A stretch of DNA of 14,493 nt from Haloferacaceae archaeon (lineage in GTDB: Archaea > Halobacteriota > Halobacteria > Halobacteriales > Haloferacaceae). Shown here in pieces: positions 1 to 6,467 of this stretch (positions are counted from its first letter, which is position 1; each line of letters opens with the position of its first letter). Where the stretch lies: NCBI GenBank assembly GCA_003554115.1, contig PWFE01000057.1:1-14493 (forward strand), given 5' to 3'. A program made the position numbers and the translations under genes. The notes beneath the pieces were generated by a model. It saw only the letters and a list, made by a program, of their open reading frames with translations. It was not told where the DNA came from and did not search any database.

Positions 1-117
1 GATCTGCTCGTGTTTCTCGTAGGCGCTTGTTACGACGTTGCCACCATGGTCGAAGACCATAAATCGTGTGCCGGTCGTCCCTTGATCGACGGAACCGACG
101 TAGGTTTCAGTTGACAT
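1..117 (-). CDS. glpK: Glycerol kinase, N-terminal fragment
   Basis: Only the first 39 codons are inside the window; the gene runs off the left edge. The reading frame starts at ATG 117-115 and gives [18 protein letters not shown] followed by [21 protein letters not shown]. The D-Q-G-T-T-G-T-R stretch (about residues 11-18) is the phosphate-binding motif at the N-terminus of FGGY-family glycerol kinases, which make sn-glycerol 3-phosphate from glycerol and ATP in the cytoplasm. In haloarchaea glycerol is a major carbon source, and glpK normally sits with glpABC; none of those is visible here. There is no Shine-Dalgarno sequence before the ATG and no TATA box 25-35 bases upstream, so the transcript probably has a leader (see the repeats at 138-250). 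FGGY membership is clear. The glycerol assignment rests on the match to typical GlpK N-termini. Confidence 0.88.
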   Translation of the reverse strand, partial: MSTETYVGSVDQGTTGTRFMVFDHGGNVVTSAYEKHEQI

Positions 118-137
118 AGATACTCACTAGGAGGGCT

Positions 138-197
138 GCAGGTAGCTTCCAGAACGACCGATTAGGACCACTCTGGCGATGAGTAACAACTACCTGC
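138..197 (-). repeat. Inverted repeat in the putative glpK leader
   Basis: GCAGGTAG at 138-145 is the exact reverse complement of CTACCTGC at 190-197. Read as minus-strand RNA the stem can be extended by one G-U and one U-A pair. A second inverted repeat, CCAGA 149-153 with TCTGG 172-176, nests inside it. If transcription of glpK starts in the AT-rich stretch near 200-235, this would be a stem of about 10 base pairs in the 5' leader. It could equally be a protein-binding dyad. Function is unknown. Confidence 0.4.
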
Positions 198-209
198 GCC
201 ACACATAGT

Positions 210-250
210 AATCATTGATTCATACAATAAGTATTATCATCTACATGATA
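210..250. promoter_or_regulatory. AT-rich glpK upstream region with two palindromes
   Basis: Within 118-348, which has no gene, this is the AT-rich core. It holds a perfect 11-base palindrome, AATCATTGATT, at 210-220 and an inverted repeat TATCAT-CTAC-ATGATA at 235-250. On the minus strand the bases between them (ATACTTATTG, about 226-235) could serve as a TATA-like element for glpK with a leader of roughly 80 nucleotides. Dyads flanking a TATA region are typical of archaeal operators, so a regulator of glycerol metabolism could bind here. The promoter assignment is inferred only from composition. Confidence 0.35.
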
Positions 251-348
251 TTTTTAGTATAGATTACAGAGAGTTAGCTGAAACTGACAATCGTCAAGGA
301 GAGTCACCCACTACTAGATCCAAAGCAGCGTCGACGACTGGCAGCGTT

Positions 349-1860
349 TCAGGACTGCCAAAAAGAGCGGGTGAACAACACAAGCACGGGGATGATCTCG
401 ATCCGACCGATCCACATAATCACAACCATCAGTGCTTTTGTCGACGGTTCGAACACGGCATACGTCCCGTAGGGTCCGGCCGGCCCAAACGCCGGGCCAA
501 TGTTGAGAAACGTCGAGGCGGCTGCCCCAAGCGCGTCGAACTGAGTGATCTCGGTTGTCTCGTAGAGGCCGGTGCGTGCCCCATCGATGACAATGAATAT
601 GGAAATGACAAAGACGCCGACGATAGCGATCAACGTATATGAGTAGACGTTTCGGATCGTCTTCTCGTCTACGGGGCTGCCGCTCAGCCGGATCGGTCGA
701 ATCGCCTCGGGGTGGATAACCGTAAACAGATCCCGTCGGAAGGTTTTGAAAATCACCACCCAGCGGAAGGATTTGATCGAGCAGGTCGTCGAGCCGGCCA
801 TCCCGCCGAAGAACATACAGACAAAAAGCAGGAACGTAGCAAACGCCGGCCACTGGTTGAAATCGGCGTTGGCGTAGCCGGTGGTTGTTACAATCGAGAC
901 GACATTAAACAGCGATTGGCGGAACGTCTCGTTGAATCCCTCTCCGGTTGGGTTGCCAGTGAGCGTGAGAATGCCGACGACGAGCCCTGAAAAGACGACG
1001 ATAGTACCCACATAAAAGTGGAACTCCTCGCTGTCTCGGAGCCGCTGGATGTTCCCACGAAGTACGAAGTACATCAGCACAAAACTGGTCGACCCCAGAA
1101 ACATAAACGGCATCAACGCCCAGTGAACAATCGGCTTGAAGGCCTCGATACTCAGCGGTTCGGGCGAAAATCCCGCAGTCGAGACACTCGTAAAGGCGTG
1201 CGAAACGGCATTGAAAAAGTTCATATTCGGCGCGAGTCCTGCGAGATGCAGCCCGTACAGCACCGCGATCGCCGCCACAGTAAGCCCGATGTACAGTTTA
1301 CCGATCAGCCGAGCAGTATCCTCGATATGCGGGGTGAGCTTGTCGACATTGTCGTACTGGGTTTCGGTCTCCATCAGTTGTGCGCCACCAACCGAGAGCC
1401 GCGAGAGAATTGCGGTCGCCAAAATCAGGATTCCGAGCCCGCCGACCCACTGGATGAGCTGTCGCCAGAACATAATCGAGTTGGCATGGATGTCGAACTC
1501 ACGGAGCACCGTCGCACCAGTCGTTGTCAGCCCGCTCATCGACTCAAACGCCGCGTTGAGTGGGTGGGCAATCGTCCCCCGACCAGCAACTACGAACGGA
1601 ATTGCGCCGACGAGTGCGACCAACAACCATGTCAGCGCGACCATGAGCAGGGCCTCTCGTGGACCTAAGCGAGCCTCGTCGTCAAACTGCTCGAACGCCA
1701 GTCCGACCGCAAGCGTGACACCAATCGCAGCCAGAAATGGTGCGACCGGCTCGCTGTAGTAGACGGCGACGACGAGCGGCAGACACAGCGGAAGCGCAAA
1801 CCACTTGAGGACGGTTCCAGTCAGATTCAGACTGAACCGCCAACTGACGCGGATTCTCAT
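349..1860 (-). CDS. trkH: TrkH family potassium uptake membrane subunit
   Basis: The product is 503 residues, the usual length for TrkH, starting at ATG 1860-1858. It is very hydrophobic, with the four-fold M1-P-M2 layout of the Trk/Ktr/HKT superfamily. The pore-loop signatures are GLTTTGA (about 110-116), TSVSTAGF (224-231), VTTTGY (324-329) and STFLNIGPAFG (449-459). GSTTCSIKSFRW (356-367) matches the conserved TrkH motif that includes the gating region. In the fourth loop the more common GPG reads GPA. TrkH moves K+ into the cell together with a cytoplasmic TrkA/RCK ring; no TrkA gene is in the window. Haloarchaea keep molar K+ inside, so such genes are often multiple. The gene lies 82 bases downstream of hisS on the same strand and has its own TATA-like box at 1892-1901. 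The family is certain; ion and partner follow from family knowledge. Confidence 0.93.
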   Translation of the reverse strand: MRIRVSWRFSLNLTGTVLKWFALPLCLPLVVAVYYSEPVAPFLAAIGVTLAVGLAFEQFDDEARLGPREALLMVALTWLLVALVGAIPFVVAGRGTIAHPLNAAFESMSGLTTTGATVLREFDIHANSIMFWRQLIQWVGGLGILILATAILSRLSVGGAQLMETETQYDNVDKLTPHIEDTARLIGKLYIGLTVAAIAVLYGLHLAGLAPNMNFFNAVSHAFTSVSTAGFSPEPLSIEAFKPIVHWALMPFMFLGSTSFVLMYFVLRGNIQRLRDSEEFHFYVGTIVVFSGLVVGILTLTGNPTGEGFNETFRQSLFNVVSIVTTTGYANADFNQWPAFATFLLFVCMFFGGMAGSTTCSIKSFRWVVIFKTFRRDLFTVIHPEAIRPIRLSGSPVDEKTIRNVYSYTLIAIVGVFVISIFIVIDGARTGLYETTEITQFDALGAAASTFLNIGPAFGPAGPYGTYAVFEPSTKALMVVIMWIGRIEIIPVLVLFTRSFWQS

Positions 1861-1891
1861 GGAGGAGGTCGACTCACCCTGTCGGCCATGG

Positions 1892-1901
1892 ATAATTAAA
1901 A
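1892..1901 (-). promoter_or_regulatory. TATA-like box for trkH
   Basis: On the minus strand the hisS-trkH gap holds TTTTAATTAT, the only AT-rich run in an otherwise GC-rich spacer. Its centre lies about 36 bases before the trkH ATG, which predicts a start site about 10 bases upstream of the codon. The same run of T could also help end the hisS transcript. Confidence 0.45.
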
Positions 1902-1942
1902 CCGACTATCCGGCAACCGGCTCCACAGAGGGGAGTCGACGG

Positions 1943-3241
1943 CTACTCCCAATCGTCGTACGTCGGTCGCTGGAGATTGCCGGGGAAGTCGTCGACCGGT
2001 GCGGTGGTCTGGTCGCCGGTTTCCATATCTTTGAGCGTCAACTCGCCGTTTTCCAGATCGCGCTCGCCGACGATGACGACGGTTTCGGCGTTGATCGAAT
2101 CTGCATACCCCATCTGGGCACCGAAGCTCCGATCCGAGATGTCGCTTTCGACGACGTGGCCCAGCTCTCGAAGCTCTCGGGCGACCGCCGAGGCGACCGC
2201 GCGCGTGTCGCCGACGCTGAGCACGTAGTAATCGGTAGAGGGAGCCTCGTCGGGCCAGACGCCTGCGCGCTCACAGAGCAACTGGAGTGTGGCGTGGCCG
2301 GGCGCAACCCCGACGGCGGGAGTGGGTTGGCCACCGAAGCTCTCGATGAGGTCGTCGTAGCGACCGCCGCCAAAGACCGACCGAGAGACTTCACCGGTCG
2401 AATCAAAACACTCGAAGACGACGCCCGTGTAGTAGTCCAACCCGCGAGCGGTCTCCAGTGAGACCTCACAGAACTCGCCGGCGCCGAAGTCGTCGGCTGC
2501 ATCCAAGACGGCCTGAAGGTTCTCAACCGCATCGGCCACGCGGTCGGTCTCGGCGAAATCGACCAGATCGCTGAGGTCATCGGTCCCCAGCAGGTCATCG
2601 AACGTTTCGGCCTGATCGGGTCGAAGTCCAGCCTCAACGAGGAGATCATGGTACTCCACGTCCTCGATTTTGTCTGATTTGTCGACTGCTCGGATCGCCG
2701 CCTCAGTGTCGACCTCGACATCAAAGGCCTCCAGCAGGCCACCCAGAATGTCGCGATGCGAGACCCGAAACTCGAAGTCTTCACGCGTAAGGCCTAGGTC
2801 GGTCAGCGCGTCCGCAGCAAAGGCGAGAATCTCGGCGTCAGCTTCCGGCTCGCTCGAACCGAAGATGTCGACGTTGGTCTGATAGAACTCCCGGAACCGA
2901 CCCTGTTGGACCTGTTCGTACCGCCAGAAGGGACGAGTCGACCGCCATTTGATCGGTTTGGAGAGCGCCTGCTGTTTGGCGACGACCATCCGGGCGACCG
3001 TTGGGGTCAACTCAGGGGTGAGCGTCACCTCACGGCCACCCTTATCCGTGAAGTTGTACAGTTGATCGACGATCTCGTCGCCGGATTTGTCGGTGTACAG
3101 CTCGGTGGCCTCCAGTGTTGGCGTGCCAATCTCCCGAAACCCATAGCGGTCAGCAGCGTTCTCGACGGTGTCGATGACCTCCCGGCGGGCGGTCATCTCG
3201 TCGGGGTAGAAATCTCGAAACCCTTTGAGTCGGTCGTACAT
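1943..3241 (-). CDS. hisS: Histidine--tRNA ligase
   Basis: The product is 432 residues, a class II aminoacyl-tRNA synthetase that charges tRNA-His with histidine. The N-terminus MYDRLKGFRDFYPDEM is the typical HisRS opening. Motif 2 lies around 100-120 (TRPFWRYEQVQQGRFREFYQ), and the histidine-specific signature RGLDYYTG is at 266-273. GGGRYDDLIESFGG is at 291-304, and the C-terminal anticodon-binding domain is about 336-420 (starting YYVLSVGD). The region equivalent to motif 3 reads AVGVAPGHATLQLL, where most HisRS have GFAxGxERLxxL, so the motif 3 arginine is replaced by T318. I believe this is a haloarchaeal lineage trait, but from memory only. The start at 3241 is supported by a TTTCAA box 28 bases upstream and by homology of the first residues. 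It lies upstream of trkH and diverges from the small gene at 3450. Confidence 0.95.
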   Translation of the reverse strand: MYDRLKGFRDFYPDEMTARREVIDTVENAADRYGFREIGTPTLEATELYTDKSGDEIVDQLYNFTDKGGREVTLTPELTPTVARMVVAKQQALSKPIKWRSTRPFWRYEQVQQGRFREFYQTNVDIFGSSEPEADAEILAFAADALTDLGLTREDFEFRVSHRDILGGLLEAFDVEVDTEAAIRAVDKSDKIEDVEYHDLLVEAGLRPDQAETFDDLLGTDDLSDLVDFAETDRVADAVENLQAVLDAADDFGAGEFCEVSLETARGLDYYTGVVFECFDSTGEVSRSVFGGGRYDDLIESFGGQPTPAVGVAPGHATLQLLCERAGVWPDEAPSTDYYVLSVGDTRAVASAVARELRELGHVVESDISDRSFGAQMGYADSINAETVVIVGERDLENGELTLKDMETGDQTTAPVDDFPGNLQRPTYDDWE

Positions 3242-3266
3242 GCGGTGGCGTTAGCGGCAGCCGCGC

Positions 3267-3272
3267 TTGAAA
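3267..3272 (-). promoter_or_regulatory. TATA-like box for hisS
   Basis: TTTCAA on the minus strand is centred about 28 bases before the hisS ATG, the spacing expected for a leaderless archaeal transcript. The match to a TATA box is weak in sequence but right in position. Confidence 0.35.
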
Positions 3273-3309
3273 GCTGTCCTTTGTAGCTCCCGACCAACTG
3301 CGGTAGTCG

Positions 3310-3359
3310 ACGGCTACGACAGCCGGCTGCGAGCCGTAGAGAGCGCCTACGAGCGTAGG
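3310..3359. repeat. Cluster of dyads in the hisS / orphan gene spacer
   Basis: ACGGCT 3310-3315 pairs with AGCCGT 3332-3337 and encloses a perfect 10-base palindrome, CAGCCGGCTG, at 3320-3329. Just beyond it CCTACG-AG-CGTAGG at 3346-3359 is a perfect 6+2+6 inverted repeat. The pieces share the short words GTAG/CTAC. The cluster sits upstream of the hisS promoter, before a divergent gene. It could be an operator array or a structured untranslated RNA; the sequence does not decide. Confidence 0.4.
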
Positions 3360-3449
3360 ATGTGCCAAACTGCTCGGCAGTGAGTGTATAACGATATGTG
3401 GTCTAGCCGTTCAAATCGGTATCTCGACCGTCGATTGCTCGATACCATC

Positions 3450-3938
3450 ATGTTTCGATTTATCCTCCGCTCGTGGCTTGCTGGTCTATATCGTCGCTGG
3501 CGTCGACGCCTCGACAGCGAACCGACGGCACTCGATACCATCGAGGAAACCGCGACAATCAGCGACTGCGTCGACACCGAGTTGCTGACACAGCAGTGTC
3601 CCGCTCAGTGGTGCGCTACAGTTGAGATCGTCCAGTTTCGTGGCGAGCCGCTGACGGAAGTTGTTCGGCTCACCGACAGCGAGAGCTACCGAATCACACT
3701 CAAGCCAGTCGAACTGTGCACACCAACTGGCCAAATCGAACTATACACGCGCACCTCGCCACAGCACAGTCGACGACACCGACGAACTGTCGAGTCGCTG
3801 TCGGTAGCCGTGACGGCTGCTACGGAAATCGCAGCCACCCGGCAGGCCCAACGTCAGCGGTCGGTCGATCTGTCTGCCAATCGCCCGAGCAAGCGACCGA
3901 CGAATCGGTCGACTGAGGCGTCGACAGTGGACCTGTAG
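3450..3938 (+). CDS. Hypothetical small basic protein
   Basis: I do not recognise this 162-residue product. The N-terminus, MFRFILRSWLAGLYRRWRRR, is a short hydrophobic/cationic segment that could be an amphipathic or membrane-associating helix. The middle (about 40-102) looks like a compact beta-rich domain with four cysteines (C40, C50, C55, C90) and alternating hydrophobic stretches (ATVEIVQF, YRITLKPVELC, QIELYTR). The last 55 residues are rich in Arg, Ser and Thr and look disordered. The strong basic charge is unusual against the acidic proteome around it. The start is uncertain: the frame is open back to a GTG at 3384 with another ATG at 3396. I chose ATG 3450 because it begins the hydrophobic segment and lies downstream of AT-rich candidate promoter words at 3384-3392 and 3410-3416. 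It converges with the DMT gene, leaving only 7 bases. It could be a lineage-specific or fast-evolving gene. Confidence 0.55.
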   Translation: MFRFILRSWLAGLYRRWRRRLDSEPTALDTIEETATISDCVDTELLTQQCPAQWCATVEIVQFRGEPLTEVVRLTDSESYRITLKPVELCTPTGQIELYTRTSPQHSRRHRRTVESLSVAVTAATEIAATRQAQRQRSVDLSANRPSKRPTNRSTEASTVDL

Positions 3939-3945
3939 GTAGTCG

Positions 3946-4824
3946 TCACACCGCGATCAGTGTCACACCGACAACAGCGAGCACCGCAGCCACAGCGCGG
4001 ATACGGAAATACTGCTCCTGAAGGATGAGCCCGCCGAGCAGCACCGCAACAATGGCTTGGGCGTTGATAATCGGAGAGGCAATACTCGCGGGGATGAGCG
4101 AAAACGCCAGCGTCGTAATGTACTCGCCGGCAGCGACAAAGCCACCAGCAACGATGAACTTCGGCACATCAGAGGCGACTGCGGGCGGTGGTGACCGAAC
4201 AACAGAGGGAAGCAAAACGATGATCACGCCGCCGAACAGCAGCGGTACCCACAGCGTCGTCGAAATCGCTAGCTCTTGGAGACCGATTCGCTTGGCAACA
4301 TCGCTTATCGCGAAGAACATCGCGCTCAACAGCGCGAGCTGTGCGGCCCGCGAGCTGGCCGCCCGCCGGAGCGGTTCGAGCAGCGCACCACCTTGGAAGT
4401 TGGCGACGTAGATGGCCACCGTGGCGACGAGTACGCCTGTCACCTGCAGCGGCGTCAGAAACTGTCCGAGCACGACGACCTCGATCGGGAGCACGAAGAC
4501 GGGAACGATCTTGTTGATCGGTGCGACATACGAGACGTCCCCGATCGCCAACGCCCGCAAAAAGGCGACCATCGCTGCCGCAATCGTCACCACAGTCACC
4601 ACGAGAATCCCGACCTCCGAGAGGCCGAACCGGCCGAGCGAGTCGACGGCTTCACCGAAGCCGACACTGATGCCGAGAATCGGCAGATACCACGCGAGTG
4701 CGAAGATATTGATAACGACGGTCAGTGTCGCGGCCGTATAGCCGACAAACGCCTGTTTGAGATAGAACAGATAGACGCCCCAGATCACGGCCGCGACAAC
4801 TGCGTAGCCGATGCCCGGTTCCAT
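3946..4824 (-). CDS. EamA/DMT-superfamily transporter
   Basis: The product is 292 residues from ATG 4824, made of two tandem EamA halves (about 4-142 and 162-292) with roughly ten membrane helices in total. The halves end in similar segments: APINKIVPVFVLPIEVVVLG in the first and SPIINAQAIVAVLLGGLILQE in the second. The conserved proline and the acidic residue after the ninth helix are typical of drug/metabolite transporters. These proteins export or exchange small metabolites across the cytoplasmic membrane; the substrate cannot be read from sequence. An upstream in-frame TTG at 4839 would add five residues but overlaps an AT-rich promoter-like stretch, so ATG is preferred. The minus-strand bases ATTACAACA (4844-4852) are a weak TATA candidate about 24 bases before the ATG. 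The gene follows the DedA gene after 90 bases and may be transcribed from its own promoter. Confidence 0.88.
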   Translation of the reverse strand: MEPGIGYAVVAAVIWGVYLFYLKQAFVGYTAATLTVVINIFALAWYLPILGISVGFGEAVDSLGRFGLSEVGILVVTVVTIAAAMVAFLRALAIGDVSYVAPINKIVPVFVLPIEVVVLGQFLTPLQVTGVLVATVAIYVANFQGGALLEPLRRAASSRAAQLALLSAMFFAISDVAKRIGLQELAISTTLWVPLLFGGVIIVLLPSVVRSPPPAVASDVPKFIVAGGFVAAGEYITTLAFSLIPASIASPIINAQAIVAVLLGGLILQEQYFRIRAVAAVLAVVGVTLIAV

Positions 4825-4914
4825 TATGAAAATTAACAATGTATGTTGTAATCAAACGTTCGATCCAACAGATAGCCGATTCAGTAGGCATCACTGAGAC
4901 GAGCGAAAACCCCG

Positions 4915-5427
4915 TTACAGCGAGATGACGAACTCGACGGACAAGATAACCGCCAGAACGATCAGCAGATAGTTCAACACTGTCGAGACCAGCGCGTACA
5001 CCGTAAGTCGACCAACCGGATACCGAGCCATCCCTGCCGGAATACACAGGAAACTGCCAACGTAGGGCAGCAGATTCGTCACGAAGATACCGCCGCCGCT
5101 ATATGTTCGAAACACTCGGTTCGCACGGTCGAGTTGGGCGTCCGAAACCGACACCCAGCGTGTCGACTGTACTGTCTCGAAGCCGTACTGTCTGGCGATC
5201 CAGTATATAAGTAGTTGCCCGGTAACGTAGCCGACTGAAGCAATCACAACGGCGAGACCGATCAGCCACCTCGTGTCTCCAGTCGTAAAAATGTAACCGG
5301 GCAACACCACCGAGGTCGGCAGCGGTTTGCCGATAATCGCTCCCTTGAGAACGAATACTACGAACAGCGCAGGCAGCCCGACTGTCTGAACAATCGACAA
5401 AACCGTCGAAACGAGCGTAGCTAGCAT
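4915..5427 (-). CDS. DedA/VTT-like membrane protein
   Basis: The 170-residue product has about four to five hydrophobic segments. KGAIIGKPLPTSVVLPGY (28-45) resembles the re-entrant loop of DedA/VTT (SNARE-associated) proteins. FVTNLLPYVGSFLCIPAGMARY (115-136) is where the family usually has F-x-R-F/Y-x-P-x-x-R. Here the two conserved arginines are replaced (N118 and G124 by my alignment), while the proline and the P-A-G-M-A tail remain. DedA proteins act as lipid scramblases or flippases and support proton-motive-force homeostasis in bacteria; archaeal roles are little known. The gene lies 27 bases downstream of the PP-loop gene on the same strand, so it probably belongs to that transcript. 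The missing arginines make an altered activity possible. The call is firm at superfamily level only. Confidence 0.72.
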   Translation of the reverse strand: MLATLVSTVLSIVQTVGLPALFVVFVLKGAIIGKPLPTSVVLPGYIFTTGDTRWLIGLAVVIASVGYVTGQLLIYWIARQYGFETVQSTRWVSVSDAQLDRANRVFRTYSGGGIFVTNLLPYVGSFLCIPAGMARYPVGRLTVYALVSTVLNYLLIVLAVILSVEFVISL

Positions 5428-5454
5428 ACTGTAGGCGACCCGAACCGTCGACGC

Positions 5455-6045
5455 TCAGCGTCGACCATGGACGTAGGTCTGTTCGTGGTCGGGAAACACC
5501 TCGGCGACAGACTCAGGGCCATGACGGTCGACGAGCAGTTCTCGGAGTTCGCTTTCGTAGTCTGCTTTCTGTATCTGCTCGCTTGGGCCGGATTCGACTT
5601 CGAAGGTGGCCTCGACAAGGCGGTCGACGGCGTGGCGGCCGAACCCAGACAGCGGCGCGATGTAGTCGACGCCGAACCGATCCTCGATACTCTGGGCGCT
5701 CGCCCGTGAAACGTTTGGCACGCGATCATCCCGGCGGGTGCCGTCGGCGATAGCCGCAACGTCGAGTTCGGCCGCCAGTTCGAGTGTGTGGTCGTGGCTC
5801 TGTTGGATGCCGTTACGGGGAAAGCCATCCTCTGCCATTCGGTCGACAGCCTCAGTGGCGACCTCGCGGTCAAGCGAGAGCGTCTCGAACGAAAATCCAA
5901 GAGCTTCGGCTGCCTGTTGGGCGTGCTGCCAGTCGTCAGTGATCTCGAACGTTGCCGTCACAAGCCGCACGTCGTAAAACTCCTCCAACAGAAGGGCAGC
6001 AAGCGAGGAGTCTTTGCCACCGCTGTACAGCAGTGCGAGCTCCAT
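5455..6045 (-). CDS. PP-loop ATPase family protein (COG2117-like)
   Basis: The 196-residue product opens with MELALLYSGGKDSSLAALLL. SGGKDSS (8-14) is the PP-loop of the N-type ATP pyrophosphatase/HUP fold, which adenylates a carbonyl group, often on tRNA. Further conserved-looking stretches are IADGTRRDDRVP (99-110), VDYIAPLSGFGR (126-137) and the C-terminal DHEQTYVHGRR (186-196). Length and context fit the archaeal family annotated as a predicted subunit of tRNA thiouridine-modifying enzymes, or in haloarchaea as alpha hydrolase/DUF7411 (names from memory). It is not typical Dph6, TtuA or NcsA. It starts 3 bases after the stop of the PDCD5-like gene, so the two are almost certainly co-transcribed with rps19e, which suggests a translation-related role. 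The actual substrate is unknown. Confidence 0.78.
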   Translation of the reverse strand: MELALLYSGGKDSSLAALLLEEFYDVRLVTATFEITDDWQHAQQAAEALGFSFETLSLDREVATEAVDRMAEDGFPRNGIQQSHDHTLELAAELDVAAIADGTRRDDRVPNVSRASAQSIEDRFGVDYIAPLSGFGRHAVDRLVEATFEVESGPSEQIQKADYESELRELLVDRHGPESVAEVFPDHEQTYVHGRR

Positions 6046-6048
6046 TCG

Positions 6049-6405
6049 TTACCGCCGGCTGATATCGAAGGACTTCGATTCGGGCTGGAGTTCTTTGAGA
6101 AGTGCCTTCATCTGGTCTTCGTCAATCCGGTTTTGGACCCGTCCGCTGCGAGCTAGGGCGATAATCTGCTGTTCGACCTGCTCGGCAAACTGTGGTTTCG
6201 ACATCTGGACAGCGTTGAGTCGTTGGCGGGCCCCATCGGTGAGATGCTGTTTGAGCAGCGCCTGCTTTTGGGCTTCGGCCTGCTGTTTGGCTGCTTGTTG
6301 GGCCTCGTCGTCTTGGCCCGACTGTCCCTGCTGGCGTTCCTGAAGTTCTTTGAGCTTCTGTTCGCGGAGCTCTTCGAGTCGGTCGTCGTCGGGGCTATTG
6401 CTCAT
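6049..6405 (-). CDS. PDCD5-family DNA-binding protein
   Basis: The 118-residue product matches the archaeal/eukaryotic PDCD5 (COG2118) family in length and layout. It has an acidic N-terminus ([22 protein letters not shown]), a long Gln/Ala-rich helix (about 8-55, likely mobile or coiled), and a three-helix core. That core includes [36 protein letters not shown]. The end KSFDISRR matches the basic family tail. Archaeal members bind DNA or RNA in vitro and the human homologue is linked to apoptosis; the archaeal role is not settled. In many archaea this gene directly follows rps19e, as it does here after 62 bases. The next gene begins 3 bases after its stop. Start ATG 6405-6403 is the natural family start. 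Confidence 0.92.
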   Translation of the reverse strand: MSNSPDDDRLEELREQKLKELQERQQGQSGQDDEAQQAAKQQAEAQKQALLKQHLTDGARQRLNAVQMSKPQFAEQVEQQIIALARSGRVQNRIDEDQMKALLKELQPESKSFDISRR

Positions 6406-6424
6406 ACATAACGGTTTCCCTGCG

Positions 6425-6453
6425 GTCCAAAAACGGTTTCGGAGCAGCCGAAA
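6425..6453 (-). terminator. Hairpin plus U-tract between rps19e and PDCD5 gene
   Basis: On the minus strand the 62-base spacer contains TTTCGG-CTGCT-CCGAAA (6453-6437), a perfect 6-base-pair stem with a 5-base loop. It is followed three bases later by TTTTT (6430-6426 region). The order hairpin then U-run matches an intrinsic terminator or attenuator that would let rps19e be expressed above the downstream genes. A 9-base direct repeat, AACGGTTTC (6410-6418 and 6432-6440), overlaps it. Archaeal termination depends mainly on the U-tract, so partial read-through is likely. Confidence 0.42.
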
Positions 6454-6467
6454 TCAGATAAAACGAC

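Noticed and set aside
1018..1759. Long plus-strand open frames opposite trkH (216 and 207 aa)
   Set aside because: They are antisense to a clear TrkH gene, have compositions like shadow frames (Arg, Ser, Pro rich) and show no recognisable domain.
1805..2784. Frames of 218 aa (plus) and 248 aa (minus) overlapping hisS
   Set aside because: Out-of-frame shadows of the HisRS gene, whose motifs are intact throughout.
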